Source: Karstenula rhodostoma CBS 690.94 (taxonomy: Eukaryota > Ascomycota > Dothideomycetes > Pleosporales > Didymosphaeriaceae). From it: a stretch of DNA of 64,000 nucleotides. The notes beneath the pieces were generated by a model that saw only the letters and a program-made list of their open reading frames with translations, did no database searches and had not been told where the DNA came from. The translations under genes and the position numbers were made by a program. The stretch's first letter is position 1. Each line of letters begins with the position of its first letter. This document shows, piece by piece, positions 27,799-41,271 of this stretch. The DNA lies in contig MU001493.1 in NCBI GenBank assembly GCA_010093485.1, forward strand, positions 2,096,937 to 2,160,936, written 5' to 3'.

Positions 27799-29420
27799 TA
27801 AGTATAATAAATAGAATTCTTAATAAACTTTAATTTTATAATTTACTATTAATTTAGAACTCTTAATAGTATAATAGACACCTTAAGTAGATAATTAAAC
27901 TTAATTAAGAATAAGGTTAAGCTATATAATATAATACTATATAAATATAGAAATAGTATATTTAAATATAACTAGCTAAAGATTAGAGTATAGGTAGTTA
28001 ATTTAAGGTATATAAAACTAGAAGTATAAAACTTTTAAAACTACTAGAAATTTAATTAAGGCTATAAAAAGGAATATAACCTCTTTAAATATAGTTTTAA
28101 TAAAACTAAATAAGACTACTAATAGTAAATTATTATTAATAATAAATATATATCTATTCTAATTAAAAAACTATATAAATTAAAAGAATAGAGATATCTA
28201 GATATTAAAGAAATAATATATTATATTATAAATAAATATACTATCTCTAAACTTAAGTAATTAATTATAATAGAGATAAGTAACTATTTAGCTTATTATA
28301 AAAATAAGTCTAAGAGATATAAATCTTATAAACTTTTATAATTACTACCTATAGTAAAATAACTATAGTAAAGTATAATAATAAATTTTATTATAAAACT
28401 TCTAAGATTATTATAACTAGAAATAAAATATATATATAATACTATTATAGTAATAGTATATAGAATTATAAAGGTAACTAAATTTAGGTCTATAAAAGAG
28501 TCTATAATAGTAGAGAAACTAGTTTATAAAATAGATAATATACTATTTTTTAAATATAGACTACTAGAGGAATTTATTATAAATAGAAATAAGCTTTTTA
28601 CTTTAAAGTATTAGAATACTTTTACTATAACTCTAGAAATAAACTAAAATCTATTAATAAGTTTCTATTCTAAGATAGATAGATAAATAGAATATATAAA
28701 TTAAATACTTAAGTAGTATTTATAGTTCTATATTAATAAGTAATAGAATAACTAAATAGAATTTTTATTAATTATATAATTAGTATATAATAGTTTAAAA
28801 TTAAATATAATAAAATATTTACCCTACTATATAAACTATAAATATAAGCTAATTACTTATTAAAATCTAAGGGATATAAAAAGTATTTCTACTAGAGTCT
28901 AAAATAAAACTTAGAAAATAAAAAAACTTTATAAAGTCTTATAGAAAAGAATTATCTATAGAGCCCTTATAATATTTAAAAATATAAATAAGTAAAAGAT
29001 TAAGGGACTAACCCTTAAAAAGGGAAATAAAGTTTTCCTATTATAGAAAAATTTAAAAATAAAATAACTAAGTAAGAAATTAGATTACTTTTAAATAGGA
29101 TCCTTTAAAGTTTAAAAAATAAAGGGACTAGTTATAATTAAGCTATTTCTACTAATAGGTATAAAAATATATTCTATCTTTTATAAATTATTATTAGAAC
29201 TAGTACCTCTAAATACTCTAATTAAAACCTAGCTAGAGCTAAAAAATAATAAGTATAAGATTAAAATAATTAAGGACCTATAAATAATTAAGAATTAGTA
29301 AAAATATCTAGTTAAATAGAAAGAATAACTAGAATAGTATAATACTTAGAAACTAAAAAAAAATCTTATAAATTATAAAAAACTACTAAAAGACTTCTAC
29401 TAGTTAATAGTAAAAGATTA
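27799..29420 (+). pseudogene. Degenerate integrase plus chromodomain, family 1 copy 1
   Basis: Relic of the C-terminal pol region. The integrase catalytic core is recognisable: the first acidic block near 28377-28400 (IINFIIKLLR, D to N), the NRNKLFT block near 28581-28605, and the block around the catalytic Glu at 28669-28698 (SKIDR-stop-IEYIN, matching the SKMDGQ-E-IN type). At 29296-29352 a chromodomain reads KYLVK-stop-KE-stop-LE-stop-YNT, the YLVKWKG...YNTWE signature with Trp and Gln turned into stops. The chromodomain places the family among the chromoviruses, whose chromodomains are thought to guide integration to heterochromatin, consistent with the nested setting here. The 3' UTR and purine tract follow. 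Confidence 0.85.
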
Positions 29421-30098
29421 ACTCTAAAGGGGTTAATTAATAAGGATACTAGTCTAAAATTAGAAAAGAAATTAAAAAAAGTAAAAGGATTAATAATAAA
29501 AGAATTAGCCTATAATTAGTCTAGATTAGTTAAGGGTCTATATAGTAGTAATATAGAAGTAATACTAATATTTATACTTTTTAAAACCTCCTCTTTTAGA
29601 TAATCTAGTATATTAAGTATATAAGTATTATAAGTTATAAATAACTACTTTTATTTTTCTATTTTTATAATTTCTATTTTTAAATAAATAACCTTAGTCT
29701 TAGTATAAAAAAGGATAAGATATTTTTTATACTTTTTAGATTAAATATATTCCTACTCTTTTTTAGGAATCTAAAGACTATATTCTATATAAATAATAAT
29801 ATATATAGTATACTCCCTAGTTAAAATATTTATAAAATACTTTAGAACCTTTTTTTCTATATAATAAGTATACTTTATTAGTATTACTAGACTATAATAA
29901 TAAATTTTATTAGTATAAGTATAGTAATAATTAATTAATAATTATTTTAGTACCTTAGATATAATTAAGGAGGTTTAAGAAATCTAGAGAAGAATATAAT
30001 ACTATATTTAAAGGTATAGAAGAATAAATCTTTATACCCCTAAATTATATTATAATAATAGATTATAAGGTAATAATAGGATATTAGAATAATAATTT

Positions 30099-30113
30099 TA
30101 AAAGGGGGAATAA
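30099..30113 (+). other. Polypurine tract, family 1 copy 1
   Basis: taaaagggggaataa directly before the 3' LTR; the same feature precedes the 3' LTR of copy 2 (44501-44515). Confidence 0.75.
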
Positions 30114-30615
30114 TATTATAATTATAGTAGAACTAGACTAGAAAAAAGGAAAAAATTATATATAAAATATTAGTAATAGAAATAAGGCTAATAAATACTT
30201 ATATATAAGTTTATAAAATAGCTTATATTATAAATTATATAATTATAATTCTACTAAAAATATAAAATTCTAGAAGTATTAAATTTTAGTAGAAGTAAAA
30301 TAAATATTTCTATTAAAAAGATAGAATCTATAGTAGTAGACTAGGGGATTCTAAAATAGTAAGGATTAGAATAATTAATATATAGTTTAGAAAATTTTCT
30401 ATATAGTTTTTATTCTTTATAGTTAACTTTTATACTTAAATTAAAATATTTTATTTATATATAAATACTTAGTCTTCTTTTAGTATTATTATATTATATT
30501 CTATTATAATATAGAATTATTAATTAATCTAGTACTTACTTCTATTATATTTTATTCCTTAAATAATTCTTAAGGTATAGATTTAGGTTAGGTATATAGG
30601 AAATCCCTTATAATA
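30114..30615 (+). repeat. 3' LTR, family 1 copy 1
   Basis: 502 bp, partner of 26154-26655. Ends cccttataata, followed by the duplication gttaa. Confidence 0.95.
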
Positions 30616-30620
30616 GTTAA
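30616..30620. repeat. Target-site duplication gttaa, right
   Basis: Matches 26149-26153. Confidence 0.92.
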
Positions 30621-33600
30621 AGGAAAAGTAATATCTTATACTTAGTATTAGTAACCTGGCCTAATTATCTAATAGCCTAATTAAATATATTAGTAAATTA
30701 AACTAGTCTAATTATATATATTTTATATTATAGCTCCTAACTTATTTAGTATAACTAATTATATTTTAAATACTTTTAAAATAGACTATTAATATATTTT
30801 TATTATTTTTAAAAATTAACTATATTAGAATAAGTATATAAAATAAACTTAATATATAAATTTTATTAACTTATATATATATATATAGGACTAGCTACTC
30901 TATATAAAATATAACGTCTAAAATACTATTTAAATATTCTAGATTAGATTATATAGCTACTATATTATAATAGGTATTATTACTTAGACTTATTAATAAG
31001 AATATTAATTAATAATCTAAATAATCTACTTTAGTTTACCGCCTTAATATTCGCCTTAATATCGTAAATATAAATAGATATATACTAGTAAAAAATCTTT
31101 TAAAATACTTAAAAAAAATATTCCTCTATAAGTTTAGAATTTATATAGTTAAAGATTTTTATCTTTTTATTATAAAGTACTAATACCTAAGTCCACTCTA
31201 AATAAGCTTTAGTTAAGAATTTTTCCTTTATATTAGTATAGTACTAGAAGTATTAATAGACTACCTTTTATTACTACCCCTTATTATAATTAAAATATAT
31301 ATAGAAACGTTTCTATTATAGACTATTAAGGCCTACTAAAATCTAAGCCTTATCTATAAATTTTAGAGCCATTATTAAAACTAGTTAAATATAACTAAGT
31401 ACCTATTATAATCTATTAGTATATATTCTAAAACTAGAAAATACTAGTATAGATTTAAGGTAAAAAGGAACTAATTATATAGTACTAGTCTTTAATACTT
31501 AAAATATAGAAAGTAGGGCTATATTATATAAATCTATAAACTAGTATTTTATACTAGTCTCTAGTATATAGTTTATAAGGAATTTAAGGTTTTAGTTTAA
31601 TATTTAAATATAGGTATTATAGTCTATTTTCTATAGACCTTTTATACGAATATATTTCTTATAATAATAAAGAGTACTAATATTAGGTAAAAAAATTACT
31701 ATAAATAAGAAATATTATATATAGTATATTTATAGAAGTAGGTATATAAATTAGTAGAGCTAAAATAAATAGCCCTTTTTATACTATCTATATTCTATAA
31801 TTTAAGGGAACTATACTATAAGACTAGGTTTATTATACCCCTATAAATTTAAAAAGGAAGATAATTTATTAGTAACTATATTCTATATACTTAAATAGTA
31901 GATATATAAAATAGTATAGATATTAAAAAGATAATTATTCTATAATTATTTTATTTATAATTATAGGGTCTACTCTTAGTAATTAGAGTCTAGTAGTAGA
32001 ATATTTTTAAATTTAGAAATAGGAATAGAAAAATTATATATATATCTTAGTAGTAACTAGTATAAATTATAAGTTATACTCTATTTTCTATTTATAGACT
32101 ATAATACTAGTATATTTAAATAATATTATCTTCTAATAAAAAATCGGTTTTAATAATACTATTTAATAAGGATAAGGTAGAGGTTATCTAGAAATAGTAA
32201 GCTAATAAAAATAAAACCTTTAATAAGTATTATAAAAAACTATTTAATTAATCTTTATTATAGTTATATATTATTAATTCTTAAGTAGAAAATATACTAT
32301 ATTATTTATAGTATATATAAATAGCCACCTTATTAGTTATTTTAATATTAACGCGGATAAATTAAGCCTAAGGTATACTAAAGTTAGAACTAAAATATAG
32401 TATACCCTATTAAGTAATAATTAGTATATAAAAATATAGATAGAAGATATAAACTCTATATATTAAAAGTAATAAATCTATTATTTTTTAAATAAAATCT
32501 ACTACCTCTATAAATAGAACTAAAAGAAGACTAAAAATAAATATTAATCTATATATTATAGTAAAAGAGACTAGAAATGAGGGGAATAAGTTTTATAATA
32601 TTATTAAATATAGATTTCTTATAAGATATAAGAAATAATTATAATCTAATTATTATATTATTCTTTTTACTATTAAATATATTACTTATCTAAAAAAAAA
32701 TAGTTTTAGTAAAGTTATTTATAATTATACTTAATACTTCTAAGAGAGTTATATAGATTAGATATATTACTATTTATTCTAATATTCTACTATATTATAT
32801 TTACTTATTTAAATTTTATATTTTATTATATAAAATATATATCTTTTAAGTATCTATAAACTAATTATAGATTAAAAATACCTACTTATATAATAGTATA
32901 TATATTAAATATATATTAATTATAAATTAAATTTATAGTAACTATAATATTAGTATATTATAGGGTTATATAGAGGAGTACTATTTTAATTATTATAGAC
33001 TAGTCTAGACCTTTATTTACTTAATAATCTAAATTTCTAAGTATCTATTAATTATAAAAAAAGGACCTTATTCTTTTATACTAGATAATTTTATTATTAT
33101 AGTAGATTTTTTATAGGAGGGCTCTTAACTAGACGTTCCCTAACTAGATATATTTTTAAAGTTAGTATTAGAGTAGTAAAATTTAGCTAAAATATATTTT
33201 CTTTAGAATTTATAATTCTTTTTTTTATATTAAACCCTTTTACTATAAATTTTACCTTACTACCCTCTAGATTTAGATTATTAGAATATAGGTTTTTAAT
33301 ATATTAGTATTAGCTTTTAATATAGTCTTCTAGGGTTATTATTAGATTATATATATATACTATTATTTATAGTATAGTATACTTACTATTATAGTAAATT
33401 ATAGTAACTATTAGTAGTAGTAGATAGTAAATATAAAAGAAGAGACTAGAATATTTTATATTATTAGAACTAGTATAGGGTATTAAAATAATATTTAAAA
33501 GTATATCTTAGCTAGATTTAGAATAAGGAATAACTATAATTTATATAATTATATAATATATAACTAACCTATTTATATCTATAGTTTATAATAATCTATT

Positions 33601-35143
33601 ATTATTTATAATAAATCTAATAGTTATACTACTAGAAGTTATTATATTACTATAGTTATAAATAGTAACTATATAAAATAGGTATAATATAAAAGTAGAA
33701 AATTAGAAATAAAATTAATTTAAATAACTAGTTAGGGTTAATATCTATATTTATAGTATTTATATAGTTAATAACTATATTCTATATATTTAAATAGTAG
33801 ATATATACTATATTATAGTTAGTATATTATCTTTTTTATATTAATTAATATTATATAAGTTTCGTCCCTAATACTATATTAACCCTATTTAGGGTTAATT
33901 AAATATTTATTTTTAATTACTATATATTATACTATATATAATTCTATAGTATTAACGAGGGAAAATTTATATCTATTATAGTAAATAATAGATTTAAAAT
34001 ATAAAATAGTACCGGCCTTTAGAATAAACTAAGTATTATTACTAAATAGAAAATTATACTTAGTTCTATATATATAGAGTTATAATAGTTTAAAAAGAGA
34101 TAAATAGTATAGTAAAATATAATAAAGAAATCTATATAATTTTATTTTTCTTTTATAGCTAAGCTATATACTCTAAGATTATATACTAATCTTTATAAGT
34201 AAAAAATAACCGCCCTATATAATAGTTATTTAAGAACTAATACTATCTAACTAAACTTTATTAATAATTTAGTAATAGATTAATATAACGTTTACTATAT
34301 AGTTATAATAGTTAATAAAATATTATATATATAGTTATATAGATTCTTACTCCCTAAGGTAAATATTTAATACCTAGACTATAGAAATTAGTCCGGCTTC
34401 TATAAAGAAGTAATTATTATACTAATTAGTATATAGAGAGTTCTATATACTTTTAATATATAGATAGTTTAGTATCTAGTAATAAAAAGATTTTAGAAAT
34501 TTAAGTATTAAAAAAGTATAGTACTTAGAGGGTATTATAAATTATAATAAGATAATAAATTTATTATATTATTTTAGTATATACTAGAATTACTTAAAAT
34601 AAAAAAGGATTTAAGTTTCTTATATAATATACTAGTTCTAAATCTATTCTAAATATAATAAATATTAAAATAATTACTATTCTAATAAGTTTTAAATCTA
34701 TTTCTATATCTACCTTTTTTATTTTAGTTTAGTTAGGCTTTCTAATCGGTACTTATTTACTTTAATAGTTAGGTAGTAGATTAAATATATTTAATAATAA
34801 AATAGGTAGAGTATTTATTTAATATATAATAGTTTTAACTTTAAGGTATTAGGTAGAATTATATATATCTTTTTTTTTATAATATATACTCGGCTTATAT
34901 ATACTAGGGAATAAGACTTATATATATACTATATATAGAAATTATTTATTAAATTCTAGCTAAATTTTAATTATACTAGAAAAAAGTATATATATATATA
35001 ATAGAGTATATTAGGCTAAGTATTACTATATAATATAGGAGGTATTTATTACTATAAGTAAGCTATTTAGTTTAAATTAACTTAGTATTATATATTTAAT
35101 ATAGTATTTTATAGAATTTATTATACCTCTAACTTTCCCTAAT
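30621..35143. other. RIP-degraded background, weak coding traces only
   Basis: About 4.5 kb contiguous with 26148 before copy 1 inserted. No LTR, shared repeat or recognised domain. Plus-strand frames around 31.3-32.2 kb have fairly long stop-poor runs and may be an ancient coding relic, but I could not match them to a family. Isolated surviving CA/TG sites are mainly in CCA/TGG context (cctggcc 30654, gtccactc 31191, gccatt 31370, gccacc 32329). An eight-base motif gccttaat recurs near 31041 and 31052. Confidence 0.5.
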
Positions 35144-35148
35144 AAGTA
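35144..35148. repeat. Target-site duplication aagta, left
   Basis: Identical to 45017-45021 beyond the 3' LTR of the same element. Confidence 0.92.
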
Positions 35149-35650
35149 TATTATAATTATAGTAGAACTAGACTAGAAGAAAGGAAAAAATAATATATAA
35201 AATATTAGTAATAGAAATAAAATTAATAAATACTTATATATAAATCTATAGAATAGCTTATATTATAAATTATATAACTATAATTCTATTAAAAATATAA
35301 AATTCTAGGAATACTAGGTCTTAGTAAGAGTAGAGTAAATATTTCTACTAAAAAAATAGAATTTATAGGAGTAGACTAGAGAATTCTAGAATAGTAAAGA
35401 TTAGAATAACTAGTATATAGTCTAGGAAAATTTCTATATAGTTTTTATTTTTTATAGTTAACTTTTATAATTAAATTAAAGTACTTTATTTATATATAAA
35501 TATTTAGTCTTCTCTTAGTATTATTATATTATATTCTATTATAATATAGAATTATTAACTAATTTAATACTTACCTCTATTATATTTTATTCCTTAAATA
35601 AATTTTAAAATATAGATCTAGATTAGATATATAAGAAACCCCTTATAATA
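35149..35650 (+). repeat. 5' LTR, family 1 copy 2
   Basis: 502 bp, starts tattataattat, ends ccttataata. Confidence 0.95.
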
Positions 35651-35990
35651 CTTTAATTATTTAAGAATTTAAATTAATATAATATTACTAAATATACTTA
35701 CTAGCTTAGAGAGTTCTAGAGTAAGTACTATCTTAGATTTAGCTAGTAACCTAATAACCCTTTTAGTAGTATAAATTAAGAAGGTAGAATAGTTTAAAAT
35801 ATAATTAGCTATAATTATAAAATAAGTTTAAGCTCCTATAACTATAATAGTATACCTACTAAAAGTTAATTTTAAAATTCTAGAACTCTATAATAGAGAA
35901 ATAAAAACTAATCTTAAAATATTCTTAATAAATATAGAATATATTTAGAAATAACTAAATAAAAATCTTAGCTACTATAATATATATAAT

Positions 35991-35998
35991 AGAAAGGG
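35991..35998. repeat. Target-site duplication of element E copy 1, left
   Basis: agaaaggg, against aggaaggg at 37298-37305. The uninterrupted site in copy 1 (near 27020) reads agaaaagg. The two differences are G/A. Confidence 0.65.
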
Positions 35999-36812
35999 GG
36001 CTAGTATTAGTTAGTTACCTTTTTATTTATTTATTTAGAATCCTTACTTAGCTAAGTTAAATTTATTTAATTACTATCTTTCCCTAGAACTAGTTAAGGT
36101 CTATTAAAAACTACTAATTATAGCTAGATACTAGTTAACTATATTATAATCCTTATTACCTTATTCTACTATTAATATAATACTAAGCTCCTATACTTAG
36201 TATTTTATAATTAAATACTATATACCCCTATTACTATTATTAAATACTAACTCTATATAGCTATTATTCCTATTCTTTATTTTTTATCCTTTACCCTTTA
36301 TACGTTATCCTATAGGCTCTATACTTAGGACTTAAGATAGGACTTAGAACTCCTTTACTAATACTATTACTATTACTATTACTTTTACCTATATATTTAC
36401 TATACTATATAGAATCTTTTATATCTAGTAGATACTTACCTTATTATCTATTATCTCTACTATAAACTTCTTATCCTCCTTAATTATCTCTCCCTCTCCT
36501 TTATTATAATAGGCTTTAATTTTCTATAGCTCTTATTATATATATACTAGGTACTACTACTATATTATTACCCTCTTTAGTTCTATAATAGCTAACTAAG
36601 CTATATAATTTAGTTTAAATACTCTACTAATATCTATATATACTAGGTTCTTATTAACTTTAACTTTAATTTTATTATAAATTCTCTAGGTATTCTTATT
36701 ATTACTATTATACTAAAATTTAATTATAGAATAGATATAATTAGAGTATTACTAAGTATTCTAGATAGCTCTATTACTATTTAGAGGTATAGTAAAGAAT
36801 ACCTATATAGTC

Positions 36813-36845
<33 letters not shown>

Positions 36846-37297
36846 GTCTTAGTTAAATTAATCCTAAGGACTAGGTATTATATTAGTATACCTATATTAT
36901 ATAAGTATTACACTATTAAGGAGGATTTATAGTATACTAATAATAGCTATTTTATATATATACTATTAATAACTAATAGAGTATAGGATAGAGGGAGTAA
37001 TATAGATAGTAGTACCTACCTATATATACTTTTCTCTAGTTTTAATAAGAACTATCCTTTTTATCTATTAATAACTCTCTATTATTAGAATTTTTATATA
37101 TTAGTAGGTACGCGCTAAGCCTATTTTAGCTAGCTTAGCGCTATACCCTTTTTAGTTAGCCTATATATAAACGCTAGATATATCTTAGCTACTTTTTTAG
37201 TCCCCCTTTATTCGTGTATTAGTAAAGTATAATACGCCTTTTTATCCCCCCTACTTTATTAAGTTACCCTACCTTATAGTAAATCTCTATAATATAT
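35999..37297 (+). mobile_element. Retroposon-like element E, copy 1 (1.3 kb), in family 1 gag
   Basis: An insertion absent from copy 1 and copy A. It shares both ends with 59834-60754: the start (ctag..ttagttagttacc) and the end (accttatagt-aatctctataatatat). It lacks LTRs and terminal inverted repeats. Target duplications vary in length between copies (about 8 bp here, 10 bp for copy 2, 14 bp for the truncated copy), and one copy is 5'-truncated; both are typical of target-primed retroposons. It is about 380 bp longer than copy 2 owing to internal differences, including the (ATT)n run at 36813-36845. No protein is recognised, so it is probably non-autonomous. More heavily RIP-mutated than copy 2. 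Confidence 0.75.
36813..36845. repeat. (ATT)n microsatellite
   Basis: About eleven consecutive ATT/TTA triplets inside element E copy 1, with no equivalent in copy 2. Confidence 0.95.
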
Positions 37298-37305
37298 AGG
37301 AAGGG
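37298..37305. repeat. Target-site duplication of element E copy 1, right
   Basis: aggaaggg; see 35991-35998. Confidence 0.6.
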
Positions 37306-38110
37306 TAGTAGAATAAATATATCTAATTATTAAAGACTTTCTAGTATATAAAATAAAACTAGAAAAATAAAATAAGGAAACTATAAAGATTTTTATATTC
37401 TAAAAAGAATTTAAAAAATAAATTAAAATTATATTTAGTAAGATAGATAAAGAATAATAGGCTAAATAACTTATTTAATATATTAAATAAATAGGATTAA
37501 CTAGTAAATACTCTACTATATTCTAATAGCTCTAGACTAAAATTAATTAGAATAATACCCTACTATAAATAGCCTACTATAATAGTTTAAAGAAACTAGT
37601 TAAGGATAAACTATTTTATTATAAGAAGTCTAATAGCCTAGAAGCTATAATTAAATTAGTAGTATAAATTAATTATTAATTATATAAATAATAGCTAGAA
37701 AAGAAAGAATTTACTAAATTAGTATTTAGTTTAAGAACTAATATATAAAAGCTATATTATAAATAAAGGGATTATAATAGAGATATAATTATAGGAGATA
37801 AAATTTATAAGAAAAAAAAATAAACCTTATAATAAAAAAAGTAAAATAATATTTAATAATAATACTTTAAAAATAGGGCTTATCTAAACTATAGAGAAAA
37901 AAAATACTTTAAAACTAAATATCCTTCTAGAAAGTTCTAGGGTAAGTAAGTTTAAATAATAAAAGTAGCTATAATAATACTATAGTCTAGAACTTCTATA
38001 CTACTATAAGAGGATAATATAGAAAATAATTTTAATTTCTCTAAGTTACTAGAGGAAGTTTAGAAAATAACTAATAAAAAGAATATTATAAACTAAATTC
38101 TATAAAACCT
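37306..38110 (+). pseudogene. Degenerate gag (nucleocapsid part), family 1 copy 2
   Basis: The gag relic is split by element E; its N-terminal part lies at about 35700-35998. The zinc knuckle at 37881-37922 reads Y-L-N-Y-R-E-K-K-Y-F-K-T-K-Y, in register with CX2CX4HX4C. It aligns with 26700-27788 of copy 1 and, in reverse, with copy A. Surrounding sequence is Lys/Asn-rich, as expected of an RNA-binding nucleocapsid. Confidence 0.75.
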
Positions 38111-39950
38111 ATACTAGGTATATAAAAGTAATAAATATTTTTTACTAGTCTATAATTATATAATTAAAATTATAGATATAGACGCTAATAGAATATACTA
38201 TTAAATAAAAAAATAATAAAAAAATATTCTAGTATCTATATAGTAAATCTAGATTAATAATAATTATTTAAAAGTTAAATAGTAGTACTATAACTATAAT
38301 AGTTATAAATACTATAAGAAAAAAAAAACTAGTATAGCTAAGGCCCCTAGATAACTAGATTATAAGAAACTTCTAAAGGAAAACTATTTAGAAGTATAAT
38401 ATTATATCTACTAATTAGAGTAATAGTTATATAACTATAATATACTAGAATAGTAATAATATTATATAGAAAATTATTCTAAATATTAGAGATAGAAGTA
38501 TATTATATATTACTAGCTAATAGAAAAAAACTTAGAAAATATAGAAGTACTCTATAAGTATAAAAAAGCTATTTACCTAACTAAGAATAAAATATAATAT
38601 ATATATAAAGTTAAGTAATATTACTATAACTATCTAGAATAGTATTTAGAGTACTTAAGTAAAGAGGAAGCTATTATATATAACTAAGATAATAAAAATT
38701 ATAAAAAAATATATTTATTTAAATATATAATTACTAGATACTTAAGGTACTAAAATAAGGTTAATAAAGGAGAAATTATAAAAGTAATAAAAATAAAAAA
38801 ATACTAGAGATATATAATCTAGAATTATTTTAAAAATCTCTAAGCTTATTTAAAACTAATAAAAAGGCGTACTATAGAATTATACTATACTAATTACCCT
38901 CTCTATAATAACTATAGATATTTAAAAGGATTATAGATTAAGATATAAATAATATTAAAAAACTAAAATACTATTAAATAATAAGTTAAGCTAGTAAGAG
39001 TATTCTAAAGACTTAAAGAATAAATAGAAATAGTAAAATTATAGAACTTTATATAAAAAAATAAGTTATAATTAAAGAATTCTAAGTAAATATATTAATA
39101 AACCCTAGTACTACTAGATATCTAATTTTATCTAGAATAATAGAAAAATATAACTTACTATATTAAAATAAAATAGAACTAGTTTAATTAGAAATAGTAG
39201 ATAGAATATTTTTTTAAAAGTATAGTAAAGGCTAGTTATATCTTAAGATACTACTATTACTAGTAGGTATTAAAGGATTTAAAAACTAATATAGCGTTAT
39301 TATAATAGATATAGAAAGTCTAAAAGCTATTATAGATTATAATTAATTATTAGAGAATAATTTAAATATTAACTAGAAAAATTAAATAATATATAATTAA
39401 GGATTAATATTATAGATTACTAGTATAAGGTACTTATAGAAAGTAAAGCTAAAAGCCCTAAATACTCTAACTAAATAGGCTATATAATAATAAACTAAAA
39501 AGATTTTAGCTACTAAAATTACTAGAATTTTAAAAGAAAATCTAAAATAAGTATAAATTATCTAAGTATAATATTTAAATTTCTAGATTATAAAGAAATT
39601 ATTAATAATTCTACTAAAATATAAGAAATATATAGAACTCTTTAAAAAAATTAAAAGGGAAGAACTACTAGATTACTAAGAATAGAATTATATAATACCT
39701 CTAGAAGAGAATATAAAACTATAACTAGAATAGTTAAAACTAATATTAGTAGACTAAAAAAAAGAAATATAGAAATACTTATAAAAGAACTTAGAATAGA
39801 AGTATATCTAGAAAAATTATAATTCTATAACTTTTCTAATTCTATAGATATCTAAAAAAAATAATAAACTATAACTTTATATAGATTATAAATAGCTAAA
39901 TAATACTATAATTAAGAATTAGTATCTATTACCTTTAATTATAAAACTTA

Positions 39951-39962
39951 TAAATTAACTCT
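39951..39962. repeat. Target-site duplication of element D copy 2, left
   Basis: taaattaactct against tagattaactct at 41260-41271: 12 bp with a single G/A difference, compatible with RIP after insertion. Confidence 0.8.
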
Positions 39963-41259
39963 CCCCCCTTTTAAGTAAGAGGGGTTACTTAAACTATTTT
40001 ACTATATATTTTTAGTAATTTATATTATTTTATATTATTCCTATATATACTATATTTTTATTTAAACTTTCTCTAATTACTAATAATAATACTAGTCTTA
40101 ATTAGAATTATAGATTTAGTTAACTATATTTTTCTATCTAATTCTACTAATACCTATAAGCTATAATATACTATTATAATAATAATAATAATATTTATAA
40201 TAACTATTAATATTAAAATATATATATATTTAATTTATATACCTTATAATAAAGAAATACTATATACTCTATTAGATATTACTATTATTTATAAGAGAAA
40301 AAAAAACTATATACTATTATCTATATATATTACTAGTCTTAATATAATATTTATCTCTAAAGTTAGTAGTATAAATAATAATAATAAGATATAAAATCTA
40401 TTTAGTATTTATTTTCTTTATTTATACTTCTATTTATTCTATATCTTATATATATATTTAAATAAATTCTATAACTCTATAGTCTATTTTTAATAGTAGT
40501 AAAAGAAACTCTTTATAAATAGAAATTCTATTAAATCTAGATTACCCTTTTTTTTAATAATATAGTTCTATATATTTTTAGTCTTATTAGCTATAACTCT
40601 ATATTTTAGAGTAACTAGACTCTTAAAAAGGGATTAAAAGAAGACTAGTATAAGGAATTCTAGAAGACTCCCTTCTACTAGTAATTAATATTTTAAAACT
40701 TTAAAATAATTATTTATAATTTAGATATAGATAGCTAAATAGTTTTCTAATAGATATTTAACTACTTTAATTTTTATAAAGTTATTATATATTTAGTTAT
40801 TAATAATAGACTAGACTAGAGATACTATAGTAATAAATATAATAATAAAAAATAAGAATATTTAATACTTAATAAGACCTAATAAATATAGTATATAGTA
40901 TAGAAATAATAGAGATAGTAAATAATAAATAACTATATTATATAGTATTATATAGAAGATAGTATAGCTTTTTACCTATTATCTTACTATTAAGATAACT
41001 AACTAATTAATAATAGTACTAATATTTAATACTAGTAACTAACTAACTTACTCTAAATTATAAGTACCCTATAACTACTTAGTATATATCTAATTTAGAT
41101 TTAATTATAAAAGATATATATATCTAGTCTAGCCTTTATATAGGTAAAAGCCCACTAGAGGAGAATAATCTATAATCTTTAAGTTATTTTAGTATTCTAC
41201 TAAGTTTCTTTATCGAGTTTTACTATAGCTTATCTAAGCTTATAAAGTATTATATTTAA
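39963..41259 (-). mobile_element. Retroposon-like element D, copy 2 (1297 bp), inside RT
   Basis: Reverse-complement match to 23260-24571 over its full length, inserted in the RT coding sequence between the LPLI motif and the next RT block, with a 12-bp duplication. Its left end carries cccccctttt...aagagggg, an imperfect hairpin also present in copy 1. Compared with copy 1, cgcgag and ccacga have become tataag and ctatag, showing heavier mutation of both CpG and CpA. No coding function recognised. Strand is given relative to copy 1. Confidence 0.78.
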
Positions 41260-41271
41260 TAGATTAACTCT
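41260..41271. repeat. Target-site duplication of element D copy 2, right
   Basis: tagattaactct; see 39951-39962. This copy preserves the G. Confidence 0.8.

Larger units (their letters stand above)
26154..30615 (+). mobile_element. Family 1 Ty3/gypsy copy 1, internal deletion derivative (4.46 kb)
   Basis: Complete insertion bounded by two 502-bp LTRs and the 5-bp duplication gttaa. Against the full-length copy (35149-45016 without its nested insertions) it lacks about 2.8 kb: sequence jumps from the equivalent of 38068-38077 to that of 42191-42200. Both points carry the direct repeat taactaataa, kept once here at 27789-27798. The lost part holds protease, reverse transcriptase and RNase H, while gag, integrase and chromodomain relics remain. 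It may therefore have been mobilised in trans or deleted after insertion. All frames are RIP-broken. Confidence 0.93.

Noticed and set aside
35999..37297. Element E as a solo LTR
   Set aside because: Target duplications are 8-14 bp and variable rather than 4-6 bp, and a 5'-truncated copy exists, which LTR integration does not produce.
39963..41259. Element D as a DNA transposon with terminal inverted repeats
   Set aside because: The two ends are not inverted copies of each other; only a local hairpin lies at one end.
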